Source of the DNA: Bacillota bacterium
GTDB taxonomy: Bacteria > Bacillota_I > Bacilli_A > ML615J-28 > CAG-698
Direction of reading: 5' to 3'
DNA: 45,241 bases
NCBI GenBank assembly: GCA_016280895.1
Contig: JAEEHM010000087.1
Span: 1 to 45,241, forward strand
Part shown: piece by piece, positions 1-7,608 of the stretch
Layout: each line of letters starts with the position of its first letter
Numbering within the stretch: position 1 is the stretch's first letter
Notes under the pieces: model-generated
Told to the model about the DNA's origin: nothing
Database searches by the model: none
The model's input: the letters and a program-made list of their open reading frames with translations, nothing else
Position numbers and translations under genes: made by a program

Positions 1-40
1 CCATTTTATTTTGTTTTACTATTTCAATATCTGTTAACAT
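1..40 (-). CDS. 5' end of probable formate-tetrahydrofolate ligase (partial)
   Basis: Thirteen codons are visible before the window edge, reading MLTDIEIVKQNKM. They follow a strong GGAGG about seven bases before the ATG at 40. An N-terminus of the form M-x-x-D-I-E-I followed by a Met-containing segment is typical of formate-tetrahydrofolate ligase, the ATP-dependent enzyme that charges tetrahydrofolate with formate. A folate-type ECF S component lies nearby, which fits folate metabolism. The call rests on very few residues, so it is an inference; the existence of a gene start here is better supported than its identity. Confidence 0.45.
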   Translation of the reverse strand, partial: MLTDIEIVKQNKM

Positions 41-118
41 TTTATGCCTCCATCACTATATATTATTTTATCACATTATACTAGTCTTTTCAATTTATTT
101 TAATAGTATTCATAAATA

Positions 119-143
119 AAAACCAAGATAAAAATCTTGGTTT
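119..143 (-). terminator. Intrinsic terminator of the Na/Pi transporter gene
   Basis: A perfect 10-bp stem (AAACCAAGAT / ATCTTGGTTT) with a 4-nt loop lies just past the stop codon of the transporter gene. On the minus strand it runs into TTTTTATTTATG, as expected of a Rho-independent terminator. Confidence 0.8.
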
Positions 144-148
144 AATCT

Positions 149-1774
149 TTATTCAATTGAATCAGAAATATAAGTTAAGTGGTCAGCTGCACGTTCTAGA
201 TTATTAACTAAATTGATAAATACACCACTTGATTGTGGTTGGCATGTACCAGCTTTTAATCTTTCTAGATGTCCATTAACAAGATCTGCACGCATTGCAT
301 CGATTGATTCTTCTATCTTATCAATTTCTGGTTTTAATGATTTATTTCTTGCCATGAAATCAGCTTCAACTAATTTATACATTTCATTAATTTTTTCAGT
401 CATTTGACCAATTTCTACGATAACTTTATCAGAGAATTCTAATTCCTCTCTTATTCTTTGTTGCGTATATTTCGCAATATTATCCGCAATTTCACCAATA
501 CGTAATACATCATTTAAATTATGATGATATGCTGATACTGTACATTCTTCTGCATAAGATATTTTCTTAGCCGCAATTTTTACTAAATATTCAATTACTG
601 CTGCATTTGTGTGTGTAAGATTTGTGTTGATCTCTTCTATTTCATCACGACGATCATCTTTATCAAAGAAAGAATTAACAGCAAGGTTTAATGCTTGAAT
701 AGCTTTATAGCTCATATTAGTTATTTCTTTAGAAAGCATTCCTAAAGCAACAGATGGATATTGTAACATACGCTCATCCATAAATTCTAGTTCAATTGGA
801 GCCTTCTTAACCTTCTTATCCTTAATTAATAATTTAGAAATCTTCACAAAGATTCCTGGGAATGGTAAGAAGATTGCTGTACAGATTACATTGAAGAATG
901 TATGGAACATCGCAATTTGTGTTGCTGGTAAATTAGGGAACCATACATCAAATGTGTTTGCTTTAAATGATGGGAAGATTAGTAAAATAATTGTGAATAA
1001 TATTGATCCAAATACATTGAATAGTAAGTGAATTAAACTTGATCTTCGCGCATTAGCATTTGTACCTATTGATGAAATTAATGCAGTAACGCAGGTACCA
1101 ATGTTTGTACCTAATACTACAAATAATACACCATTACCACTTGAACCACCAACCATAATTCCTGCAGCAACCATTGAAATGATGATTGTTGTTATGGCTG
1201 CAGATGATTGAACTAATGCAGTAGCTGCTGCACCAAATAATAATAACAAGAATGGGTTTTTAATAGCTTCTAACGCATTGGAGATTGTTTCTGATTCAGA
1301 GAAACCAACCATTGCGTTTTTCATATATTGCATACCAAGGAATAGTAAACCCATACCAGCAATTGCCATACCGATTGTTTTACCTTTATCTTTTTTCGCA
1401 ATCATATTTACAAATACACCAATGAATGAAAGCAATAATAAATAGATTGACATATCAAAGCTTGATAAAGCAGCAATTTGTGCAGTGATTGTAGTACCAA
1501 TATTAGCACCCATTATGACTGTTGTCGCCTGAAACAAATCGATAATGCCGGAATTTACTAAACCGACAACAAGGACAGTAGTTGCAGCTGATGATTGAAC
1601 TAGTGCTGTCGCAAATGCACCAATACCAACGCCTGCAAATCTATTTTTACCGACCTTGTCAAATAATTTGTTTAAACCTTTATTTGCAAGCTTTTCCATG
1701 TTTTCTGATAAGATTTTAAATCCCATCATGAAAGCACCAATACCTGCTAAAAATTTAACTATCGTTTCTACCAT
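149..1774 (-). CDS. Na/Pi cotransporter family protein with PhoU-like C-terminal domain
   Basis: This 541-aa membrane protein belongs to the NptA/PF02690 sodium-phosphate cotransporter family. The two inverted transport repeats are visible: QSSAATT with GANIGTT in the first half, and QSSAAIT with GTNIGTC in the second. After about residue 350 the protein becomes soluble and helical, with a PhoU-like four-helix pattern, as in many bacterial members. A longer frame begins with TTG at 1822 but has no ribosome site. The ATG at 1774 starts MVETIVKFLAG and has AGAAGGG upstream, at a rather long spacing, so I chose it. It stands alone between two terminators. The likely role is sodium-coupled phosphate uptake, although some family members move other anions. 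Confidence 0.9.
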   Translation of the reverse strand: MVETIVKFLAGIGAFMMGFKILSENMEKLANKGLNKLFDKVGKNRFAGVGIGAFATALVQSSAATTVLVVGLVNSGIIDLFQATTVIMGANIGTTITAQIAALSSFDMSIYLLLLSFIGVFVNMIAKKDKGKTIGMAIAGMGLLFLGMQYMKNAMVGFSESETISNALEAIKNPFLLLLFGAAATALVQSSAAITTIIISMVAAGIMVGGSSGNGVLFVVLGTNIGTCVTALISSIGTNANARRSSLIHLLFNVFGSILFTIILLIFPSFKANTFDVWFPNLPATQIAMFHTFFNVICTAIFLPFPGIFVKISKLLIKDKKVKKAPIELEFMDERMLQYPSVALGMLSKEITNMSYKAIQALNLAVNSFFDKDDRRDEIEEINTNLTHTNAAVIEYLVKIAAKKISYAEECTVSAYHHNLNDVLRIGEIADNIAKYTQQRIREELEFSDKVIVEIGQMTEKINEMYKLVEADFMARNKSLKPEIDKIEESIDAMRADLVNGHLERLKAGTCQPQSSGVFINLVNNLERAADHLTYISDSIE

Positions 1775-1900
1775 ATAAATAATACTTATTCCCTTCTGAT
1801 ATATTATACCATAATTAATCAATTAAGAAAATATTATTCTCTCAAATAGATAAGTAAAATGTTTTCTTTCTTATTACATATATGTTTCAAATGTAATAAA

Positions 1901-1924
1901 AAAGCTTATATTTTTATAAGCTTT
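1901..1924 (-). terminator. Intrinsic terminator of the ECF S-component gene
   Basis: AAAGCTTATA / TATAAGCTTT forms a perfect 10-bp stem with a 4-nt loop. Read on the minus strand, it is followed by a T-rich tail (TTTTATTAC) just past the stop codon of the S-component gene. Confidence 0.8.
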
Positions 1925-1935
1925 CATTTAATGTT

Positions 1936-2598
1936 TTATTGTTCATCATTTGTTTGATCATCTTTTTCATCTTTCTTCAATTTCTTATTAAAAAATACTA
2001 CATTTTTACTGATGTTTTCATCAATGAGCTTTAATTGCTTAAATACTGGTAAGAGTGCACTTAGAATTAATACTAAGATAACTGTCTCAATTGGCCACAT
2101 AATGATATTTTTAGTAAAGCCACCAATTACATAAGTATTAAATGCCTCACCTAAATGCCAAGCCATTATATCATTCATAAAAAATGATTCAATTCCAACA
2201 TGAACTCCAATATCTAAAATAAATTCAAAGATAATTAATTTAAGAATTGTTACATTAGATTTGTAAAAGAATAAACCACTAATAAATACTACCAACATCT
2301 CAGCTAAAGTATAGCCTAAATAGAAAGGATATCCAGTAGGGAAAATAAAGAATTGTAGAACATCTACTAATATCGCAATTGATAGTCCTGATATTGGCCC
2401 AAATAATATTCCAATTAATGGCCAAAAGATAAATATTAAAGACACTGTTCTATTCGCAATCTTAAAAGGATTAAGAGAAAGTACTCCTCCGATTACAGTC
2501 ATTAAGGCCACAAAGATTGACATTAACACAATGCTTTTCACATTAGTGAATTCTTTTATACTTGCTTTATAAAATTCTTTTGAAAATATTCTTTTCAT
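1936..2598 (-). CDS. ECF transporter S component, folate (FolT)-type
   Basis: This is a 220-aa integral membrane protein with about six hydrophobic segments between residues 20 and 195 and a charged tail. The segments FGPISGLSIAILVD and FPTGYPFYLGYTLAEML match the pattern of ECF-family substrate-binding (S) components. The F-x-x-G-Y-x-x-x-x-G-[YF]-T-L-[SA] stretch is characteristic of the FolT folate family. S components bind a vitamin and dock onto a shared EcfA/A'/T energizing module, which is not encoded here. GAGGAT precedes the ATG. No folate riboswitch is visible upstream. A probable folate-using enzyme begins at the left edge, consistent with folate as substrate. Substrate assignment is an inference; another vitamin is possible. 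Confidence 0.75.
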   Translation of the reverse strand: MKRIFSKEFYKASIKEFTNVKSIVLMSIFVALMTVIGGVLSLNPFKIANRTVSLIFIFWPLIGILFGPISGLSIAILVDVLQFFIFPTGYPFYLGYTLAEMLVVFISGLFFYKSNVTILKLIIFEFILDIGVHVGIESFFMNDIMAWHLGEAFNTYVIGGFTKNIIMWPIETVILVLILSALLPVFKQLKLIDENISKNVVFFNKKLKKDEKDDQTNDEQ

Positions 2599-2653
2599 AT
2601 TATCCTCATTTATATTTTTTTATAATTATATACTAATTATTCAAAATATGCAA

Positions 2654-3721
2654 TTAAAATAAAGATGTTGCTGTTATTAATTCAACAAGTACCAGCATTA
2701 CTGGCATTGATATCATCGCAATTATCGTAGATATCAAGCTTACATCAGACACAAAATATTGATCTTTATCATATTCAACTGCATATGATACAATAACAAC
2801 AGATAGTGGTGCAGATAGTGTTAATACACAGGCTGCAAAACCATACTTAGTAAGTTGAATAACATTTAAATATTGAAGTAATAATACAAATCCAAAAATT
2901 AATGCTGGTATTATGATTGTTCTAAAAATTGATGCAAGCCATACTGATATATTTTTAACAGCTGATTTAAATGGCATCTCACCAATTGTGATACCAACTA
3001 AAATCCATGAAAGTGGAGTTGTCATTCTTGATATAAATACTACTGGTTTATAAATGAATGGGATAGTTTGATCAATTCTAAAGATACAAACAGATACTTC
3101 TTCTCCTAATTCATTTGTGATATTAACTTGTGGTAGCACATTTTGTAGTGACCATATTAAAATACCTAAAAATGTTGCAATAATGATTGGATTAAATATA
3201 AATTTCTTAATTGACGCAAAGATATGATGCTTATCTACCTTAGTTCCACTCATTACAAAGAAAGCATAGGTATATAAGAATAATCTAAATGCTACAATCA
3301 TTAAATATTCTGGGATTTTTATAGCATCACCATAAAATCCTTCAATAATGGGAGATGAAAAGAAGGTACAATTACCAAAGATTGCAATCATTGATAAAAC
3401 ATCTCTTCGATTCTGATCTAATTTTTTTGATGCTAATTTAAGTATTAAAAAAGATCCTATTATTAAAAATATGTATAAACATATTCCAAGTATTAATACC
3501 TGCATATTTGATTTAAATTCATTTTCATTTAAATCAGTCATAAAAGCAGAAAATGCCATTGCAGGAAGACCTAATTTTAACACAAGTGATGATATTACTG
3601 TCTTTGCGTTTTCTTTTATTATATTCTTTCTTCTTAAAAAGAAGGCAAGCATAATCACAAAAATAGTTGAAAATACAGCAGCTAAAAAATCATGGTTTGT
3701 GATTATATCAATTAGTTTCAT
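2654..3721 (-). CDS. AEC (auxin efflux carrier)-family permease
   Basis: This 355-aa protein has about ten hydrophobic segments and the two-fold layout of the AEC family (PF03547). The motif LVLKLGLPAMAFSAF lies in the first half; SWILVGITIGEMPF and LTLSAPLSVVIVSYAVEY lie in the second. Bacterial AEC members carry malate, malonate or other small organic acids, but substrate cannot be read from sequence. A GTG at 3730 is in frame, but AGGTG stands six bases before the ATG at 3721, so that start is preferred. It lies downstream of the ftsZ terminator and is probably transcribed alone. Confidence 0.85.
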   Translation of the reverse strand: MKLIDIITNHDFLAAVFSTIFVIMLAFFLRRKNIIKENAKTVISSLVLKLGLPAMAFSAFMTDLNENEFKSNMQVLILGICLYIFLIIGSFLILKLASKKLDQNRRDVLSMIAIFGNCTFFSSPIIEGFYGDAIKIPEYLMIVAFRLFLYTYAFFVMSGTKVDKHHIFASIKKFIFNPIIIATFLGILIWSLQNVLPQVNITNELGEEVSVCIFRIDQTIPFIYKPVVFISRMTTPLSWILVGITIGEMPFKSAVKNISVWLASIFRTIIIPALIFGFVLLLQYLNVIQLTKYGFAACVLTLSAPLSVVIVSYAVEYDKDQYFVSDVSLISTIIAMISMPVMLVLVELITATSLF

Positions 3722-3751
3722 TTTGTTCACCTATTTTTAAATCAAATTAAA

Positions 3752-3774
3752 ACTGTCAATGGGAAATTGACAGT
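3752..3774 (-). terminator. Intrinsic terminator of ftsZ
   Basis: A 9-bp perfect stem (ACTGTCAAT / ATTGACAGT) with a 5-nt loop is followed on the minus strand by TTTTAATTTG. It lies 11 bases past the ftsZ stop codon. Confidence 0.75.
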
Positions 3775-3784
3775 CTTAATTCTC

Positions 3785-4918
3785 CTATTTGAAACGGTTT
3801 TTCAACCATTCAGGAATTCCTTCTCCAGCTTCTCTCTTCTTTCTTGCAACTGGCACATCATTTTGTGCTTGTGTATTGTTGGAACCAAAGATTTGATCAA
3901 CTGAATTATTATTTTCAAATACTTCAGGATTCTCTTCTTGGCCCTCAGCTTGAAGTGCAGCAGTCTTATCAAAGCCTGTTGCGATTACAGTTACAATTAA
4001 TTCTCCTTGTAAATCAACATTGAAACCAGCACCAAAAATAATGTCAATATCTGATGATGATGCATTTCTAATTTCATTGATTACATCATATACTTCTTGC
4101 ATTGTGATATCAATATCAGATGTAATAAATACGATAGCATCTGTAGCACCATTGATATCAATTTCAAGTAATGGACTTCTAATTGATTTTCTTGCAGCTT
4201 CAATTGCACGATTAGGTCCTGATGCAACACCAATACCCATTAAAGCTGTACCTTTATTCTTCATAACATTTCTAACATCAGCAAAGTCAGCATTGATTAG
4301 TCCTGGTACATTGATGATTTCTGCAATACCTTGAACACCTCGACGTAGAACATTATCTACTTCTTTAAATGCTTCTAACATTGTTAGATTTTTATCTGTC
4401 ATTTGAATCAATTTATCATTTGGAACAACAATTAAAGTATCTACAAATGGTTTTAAGTTAGCTAAACCTTTTTCAGCTTGTGTTTGACGTTTACGTCCTT
4501 CAAATGTGAATGGTTTAGTAACAATACCAATAGTTAAACATCCTAATTCTTTCGCAATTTTAGCAACAACTGGACTTGCTCCAGTTCCTGTTCCACCACC
4601 CATACCAGCTGTGATGAATACCATATCACTACCACGTAGTAATTCTCTGATATCATCTTCTGATTCCTCAGCTGCTTGACGGCCAATTTCAGGATCAGCT
4701 CCAGCTCCTAGTCCTTTAGTAAGTAATTTACCAATTTGAAGTCTAGTGTTTGCTTTAGCAAGTCTTAATACTTGAGCATCAGTATTGATAACAACGAAGT
4801 CTACTCCTCTTACGTCATTTTCAATCATACGGTTTACAGCATTACCGCCACCGCCACCGACGCCGACAACTTTAATTATTGGATGTTCATTAAATGATTC
4901 TTGTTGGTTGAAATTCAT
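3785..4918 (-). CDS. ftsZ: Cell division protein FtsZ
   Basis: This 377-aa tubulin-like GTPase polymerises into the division Z-ring. The tubulin signature [10 protein letters not shown] lies near residue 108 and the phosphate-binding [12 protein letters not shown] near residue 20. The T7 catalytic loop ([11 protein letters not shown], about residue 207) is complete. A variable acidic/Gln linker leads to the conserved C-terminal tail [10 protein letters not shown], which binds membrane tethers such as FtsA or SepF. AGGAGGG precedes the ATG at ideal spacing. No ftsA or other division gene adjoins it, and it has its own terminator, so it is a single-gene unit here. All key residues are present. 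Confidence 0.98.
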   Translation of the reverse strand: MNFNQQESFNEHPIIKVVGVGGGGGNAVNRMIENDVRGVDFVVINTDAQVLRLAKANTRLQIGKLLTKGLGAGADPEIGRQAAEESEDDIRELLRGSDMVFITAGMGGGTGTGASPVVAKIAKELGCLTIGIVTKPFTFEGRKRQTQAEKGLANLKPFVDTLIVVPNDKLIQMTDKNLTMLEAFKEVDNVLRRGVQGIAEIINVPGLINADFADVRNVMKNKGTALMGIGVASGPNRAIEAARKSIRSPLLEIDINGATDAIVFITSDIDITMQEVYDVINEIRNASSSDIDIIFGAGFNVDLQGELIVTVIATGFDKTAALQAEGQEENPEVFENNNSVDQIFGSNNTQAQNDVPVARKKREAGEGIPEWLKNRFK

Positions 4919-4995
4919 ATATTTACCCTCCTGTAAATAGGATATATTACTCTTGTCTTATTATATCATATTTTCAAATAAAAATAAATATTTTT

Positions 4996-5385
4996 TTATT
5001 TTTTTTCATTTCTTATAATTTTTGATTCATCCTTAAAACTATAATCACTAAATAAATCATAACTTATCATTATTTTAATTGCTTTTGTGATATCTTTATC
5101 TTTTTTATTTAAAGCTTCAGCAAGTTTAAATGTAGAATCAATATTATCATATTTTATCATTTTATAAATTTTGTGATAAAGGCACCATGATGCAAAATTA
5201 AACCACATTAAAGGAAGCATATATATGCCTAAAAATGTTAACATAAGGCCGATTACCACAAGTGCTATTTTAGAGGTTTTAAAACCTAATATCATCAAAA
5301 CAATAGAAATAATAAAGATAATCGAGAAAACAATTGCTGCAATCAATCGATTTCTTTTTATTTTTTTTAATTCTTTTTCTTTCAT
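4996..5385 (-). CDS. Small membrane protein of unknown function
   Basis: This 129-aa protein begins with a Lys/Arg-rich stretch followed by two adjacent hydrophobic segments (about residues 14-33 and 38-58) and a charged cytosolic C-terminal half. I do not recognise a family. Its start overlaps the stop of the preceding gene by one base (TAATG), so translation is probably coupled. It is the last of three genes in the operon running from 6141, next to ftsZ but in a separate unit. The two-helix hairpin plus a soluble tail is all that can be said. Confidence 0.7.
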   Translation of the reverse strand: MKEKELKKIKRNRLIAAIVFSIIFIISIVLMILGFKTSKIALVVIGLMLTFLGIYMLPLMWFNFASWCLYHKIYKMIKYDNIDSTFKLAEALNKKDKDITKAIKIMISYDLFSDYSFKDESKIIRNEKK

Positions 5386-5693
5386 TATTTATTTCTCACG
5401 TATTTTGTGCCATCAGGAGTACGAGATAACAATCCATAATCTACCATACTTCTTCTTAATATCACAAAATCATCTTTATAAAATGGTTTTAATTTAAAAT
5501 TAACTGCAAGTTCAGAATATTCCTTATCAAATTCAAACATTCTTGAACAATATATGAATATACAAACTCTTGGCACTTCTTTAGATGGAAAATCTTTTAA
5601 AACACCATCTTTAATAAATTTATTCAAATTTTCTTGGTATAATTCTTCATTTAATGAAAATCTTTCAAATAATATTTCTTCTATTTTTGTCAT
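5385..5693 (-). CDS. Unknown 102-aa soluble protein
   Basis: This small, charged, probably cytosolic protein (MTKIEEILFERF...) is preceded by AAGGAG six bases before the ATG. The C-terminal half (FKLKPFYKDDFVILRRSMVDYGLLSRTPDGTKY, quoted in parts: DDFVILRRSMVDYGLL and RTPDGTKY) resembles the DUF2087 winged-helix fold. That domain recurs in Firmicutes regulators and typically ends in R-x-x-x-G-x-x-Y. It touches the genes on both sides, so it is co-transcribed with two membrane proteins. Assignment to DUF2087 is from pattern memory only; a DNA-binding role is an inference. Confidence 0.72.
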   Translation of the reverse strand: MTKIEEILFERFSLNEELYQENLNKFIKDGVLKDFPSKEVPRVCIFIYCSRMFEFDKEYSELAVNFKLKPFYKDDFVILRRSMVDYGLLSRTPDGTKYVRNK

Positions 5694-5694
5694 A

Positions 5695-6141
5695 TTAATC
5701 TCCTTGAATTGCTTTTAAAATAATTGTGAAAAGCATAATTAATAAAATAGTTATGCCTGCTATTAATAAAGATGCTACAACTTTTAACCAAATTTGTTTG
5801 ATGCCTCTCATCACTATTAAATTGATAATACCTAGTATTGCTGCAATTAATGATGACAAGACATAATTATCGCCATAAAATACAAAACCAATATACGCAA
5901 ATGTTAGTAGATATTCATACCATCTAATTGATTTTACAAGGATTGTTTCTTCATTATCCTTAATAGCTTTTACACCATTAAGTAAGCTTCCTTGAATTTC
6001 AATTTCTTGAATATCATCTGCTTGCTTATATTCGTATTTACCACTTTCACCTTTAAAACATTCTTGACCTTTATAGAATAATCTCTTTCTTCCCGAAAAG
6101 AAATATTCTATATAAATATAATCACTAATATTAACTCTCAT
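5695..6141 (-). CDS. Small membrane protein, first gene of a three-gene operon
   Basis: This 148-aa protein has an N-terminal soluble beta-rich half (about residues 1-75) and two or three hydrophobic segments from about residue 78 to the end (LLTFAYIGFVFYGDNYVL, LIAAILGIINLIVM, VVASLLIAGITILLIM). The frame opens earlier at 6168, but GGTGA lies six bases before the ATG at 6141, which begins MRVNISDYIY, so I chose that start. I recognise no family. It leads the operon whose next genes are the DUF2087-like protein and another small membrane protein. The promoter is divergent from the acyltransferase-like gene at 6224. Confidence 0.7.
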   Translation of the reverse strand: MRVNISDYIYIEYFFSGRKRLFYKGQECFKGESGKYEYKQADDIQEIEIQGSLLNGVKAIKDNEETILVKSIRWYEYLLTFAYIGFVFYGDNYVLSSLIAAILGIINLIVMRGIKQIWLKVVASLLIAGITILLIMLFTIILKAIQGD

Positions 6142-6223
6142 ATTTTCACCATATAAATAGTATAACATATTTTACTTTAAAAATGAATGAAAATTTGATA
6201 TAATATTTAAAGGAGAAAAGATT

Positions 6224-7417
6224 ATGTTAACTTACAATGAATTAATTAAAAATATTGGTTATAAGAAAGTACCAAAAAAATATGAATTAGCTTATGATAA
6301 TTTTATTGAATATGTAAAAAAAATAGATTTATCATATTTTTTAAATAAAGCTTATTTAGATGCTTTAAGAACAGCAATAAATTTGAATGATGATGCTTAT
6401 AATTATTATGTATCGCATTTAGATAGTTTCAATAAAAATAAAGATTTAGTCATAACTTGCTATTTCTTGAAATATCTTCTTTTCTATTTTGAAGAGCCTT
6501 CTTTAAATGATATCTTTCAAACTCCTAAATGTGCTTTATATCAAAATGATGTCTTTGAATCATATGTTTTAGCATCAATTGTGTTAGAAAGAATTGATAT
6601 TTTAAAAGCAAGAGGTATGAATGATGAGATCTTAAAACCAAGACTTGGCTTAATCAAGCGAATATTAGAACATCACATAAACAGAGATTTTGGTAATTTT
6701 AGATGGGCAAGCTTTGATTTCTATATTAATCTTTTCAATATTGATTATTTATCATTCATGATTCCATACATCTTTGATGCTAATTTGCATATATTTAGAT
6801 CAAATGACAATGAAATGATAATCCTTGCAGGTAGTGGTGAAAAAATAAGAAAAGATGGCCAAATCGATGGGGTAAATGGTATTTCCGATTATGCTTTTAC
6901 GACAACATATAAAGAAACTAATAAATCATATATTGGCTATTATATTACTAAAGATGGTATTATCACTAATAATAAAATCAAGCTTGATAAAAATAAATGG
7001 ACTGAATATATTAAAGAGGGTGATTACATCCTAGAAATGCATGTTGGTAATCACTATAAATATGAAGATAATATTATCGCATTTAAAAAGGCTGTAGAAT
7101 TTGCGAAAAAATACTTCCCTGAATATCAATTCAAAGCAATCTATGGTTATTCATGGTTATTTTCACCACAAATACCGAAATTAATCGATAATGAGAATTC
7201 AAATATCTTAAGAATGTTTAAAAGTGGATATATCGTACCATGTGCATCAGGTGATCATTTAGCTTTTGATTTTATTTATGGAGATCCTAATATGACTGTA
7301 GATAAGATGCCTACTAATACATCTTTACTTAAAAGTATTAAAGATTTCTATTTACAAGGAAATAGAATCAATTGTGGAATGTATTATTTGTTGATTGAAG
7401 ATTTATATAAGTTATAA
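6224..7417 (+). CDS. Acyltransferase-domain protein (GNAT_C-like C-terminus)
   Basis: This 397-aa soluble protein is preceded by AAAGGAG. The C-terminal part, EMHVGNHYKYEDNIIAFKKA followed by AKKYFPEYQ and YGYSWLFSPQI, matches the pattern of the GNAT_C / acyltransferase C-terminal domain. In that family a histidine-containing start (HI-P or HV-x-x) and an S-W-L-[LF]-x-P-x-[IL] motif recur. The N-terminal half is helical and matches the less conserved N domain of the same proteins. Such proteins are annotated as GNAT-related acyltransferases of unknown substrate, common in gut Firmicutes. It is a single-gene unit ended by the terminator at 7422. Confidence 0.75.
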   Translation: MLTYNELIKNIGYKKVPKKYELAYDNFIEYVKKIDLSYFLNKAYLDALRTAINLNDDAYNYYVSHLDSFNKNKDLVITCYFLKYLLFYFEEPSLNDIFQTPKCALYQNDVFESYVLASIVLERIDILKARGMNDEILKPRLGLIKRILEHHINRDFGNFRWASFDFYINLFNIDYLSFMIPYIFDANLHIFRSNDNEMIILAGSGEKIRKDGQIDGVNGISDYAFTTTYKETNKSYIGYYITKDGIITNNKIKLDKNKWTEYIKEGDYILEMHVGNHYKYEDNIIAFKKAVEFAKKYFPEYQFKAIYGYSWLFSPQIPKLIDNENSNILRMFKSGYIVPCASGDHLAFDFIYGDPNMTVDKMPTNTSLLKSIKDFYLQGNRINCGMYYLLIEDLYKL

Positions 7418-7421
7418 AAAG

Positions 7422-7456
7422 AAAGTTTAGTGCATTGCATTAAGCTTTTTTTCTTT
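7422..7456 (+). terminator. Intrinsic terminator of the acyltransferase-like gene
   Basis: A 12-bp stem allowing G-U pairs spans 7422-7433 and 7437-7448 with a 3-nt loop. It runs straight into a T-rich tract (TTTTCTTTC). Confidence 0.75.
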
Positions 7457-7487
7457 CAAAATTGATAGAAAAATAAGACTTAAAAAG

Positions 7488-7504
7488 TACTTGATTTACA
7501 AGTA
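7488..7504. promoter_or_regulatory. Palindromic operator candidate upstream of nrdD
   Basis: TACTTG-ATTTA-CAAGTA is a perfect 6-bp inverted repeat (7 of 8 if one more pair is taken on each side) about 45 bases upstream of the nrdD -35 box. It does not match the NrdR box consensus, so a different regulator is implied. Confidence 0.45.
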
Positions 7505-7547
7505 TTACACAATGAAAAAAATATTTCGTTTTCATTTTGCAAATGCT

Positions 7548-7576
7548 TTGACTATTAGCTCAAAACATTGTATAAT
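7548..7576 (+). promoter_or_regulatory. Strong sigma-A promoter of nrdD
   Basis: TTGACT at 7548-7553 and TATAAT at 7571-7576 are separated by exactly 17 bases. The nrdD ATG follows 33 bases after the -10 box with GGAGG in front of it. Confidence 0.85.
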
Positions 7577-7608
7577 GATAGTACTTATTTAGTGTTGGAG
7601 GTTTTTTT

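Noticed and set aside
1936-2653. Folate (THF) riboswitch before the ECF S component
   Set aside because: The upstream gap is only about 55 bases of AT-rich sequence, with no conserved THF-riboswitch core.
7418-7608. NrdR boxes upstream of nrdD
   Set aside because: No pair of sites close to ACACWATATNTWGTGT is present; the palindrome at 7488 has a different sequence.
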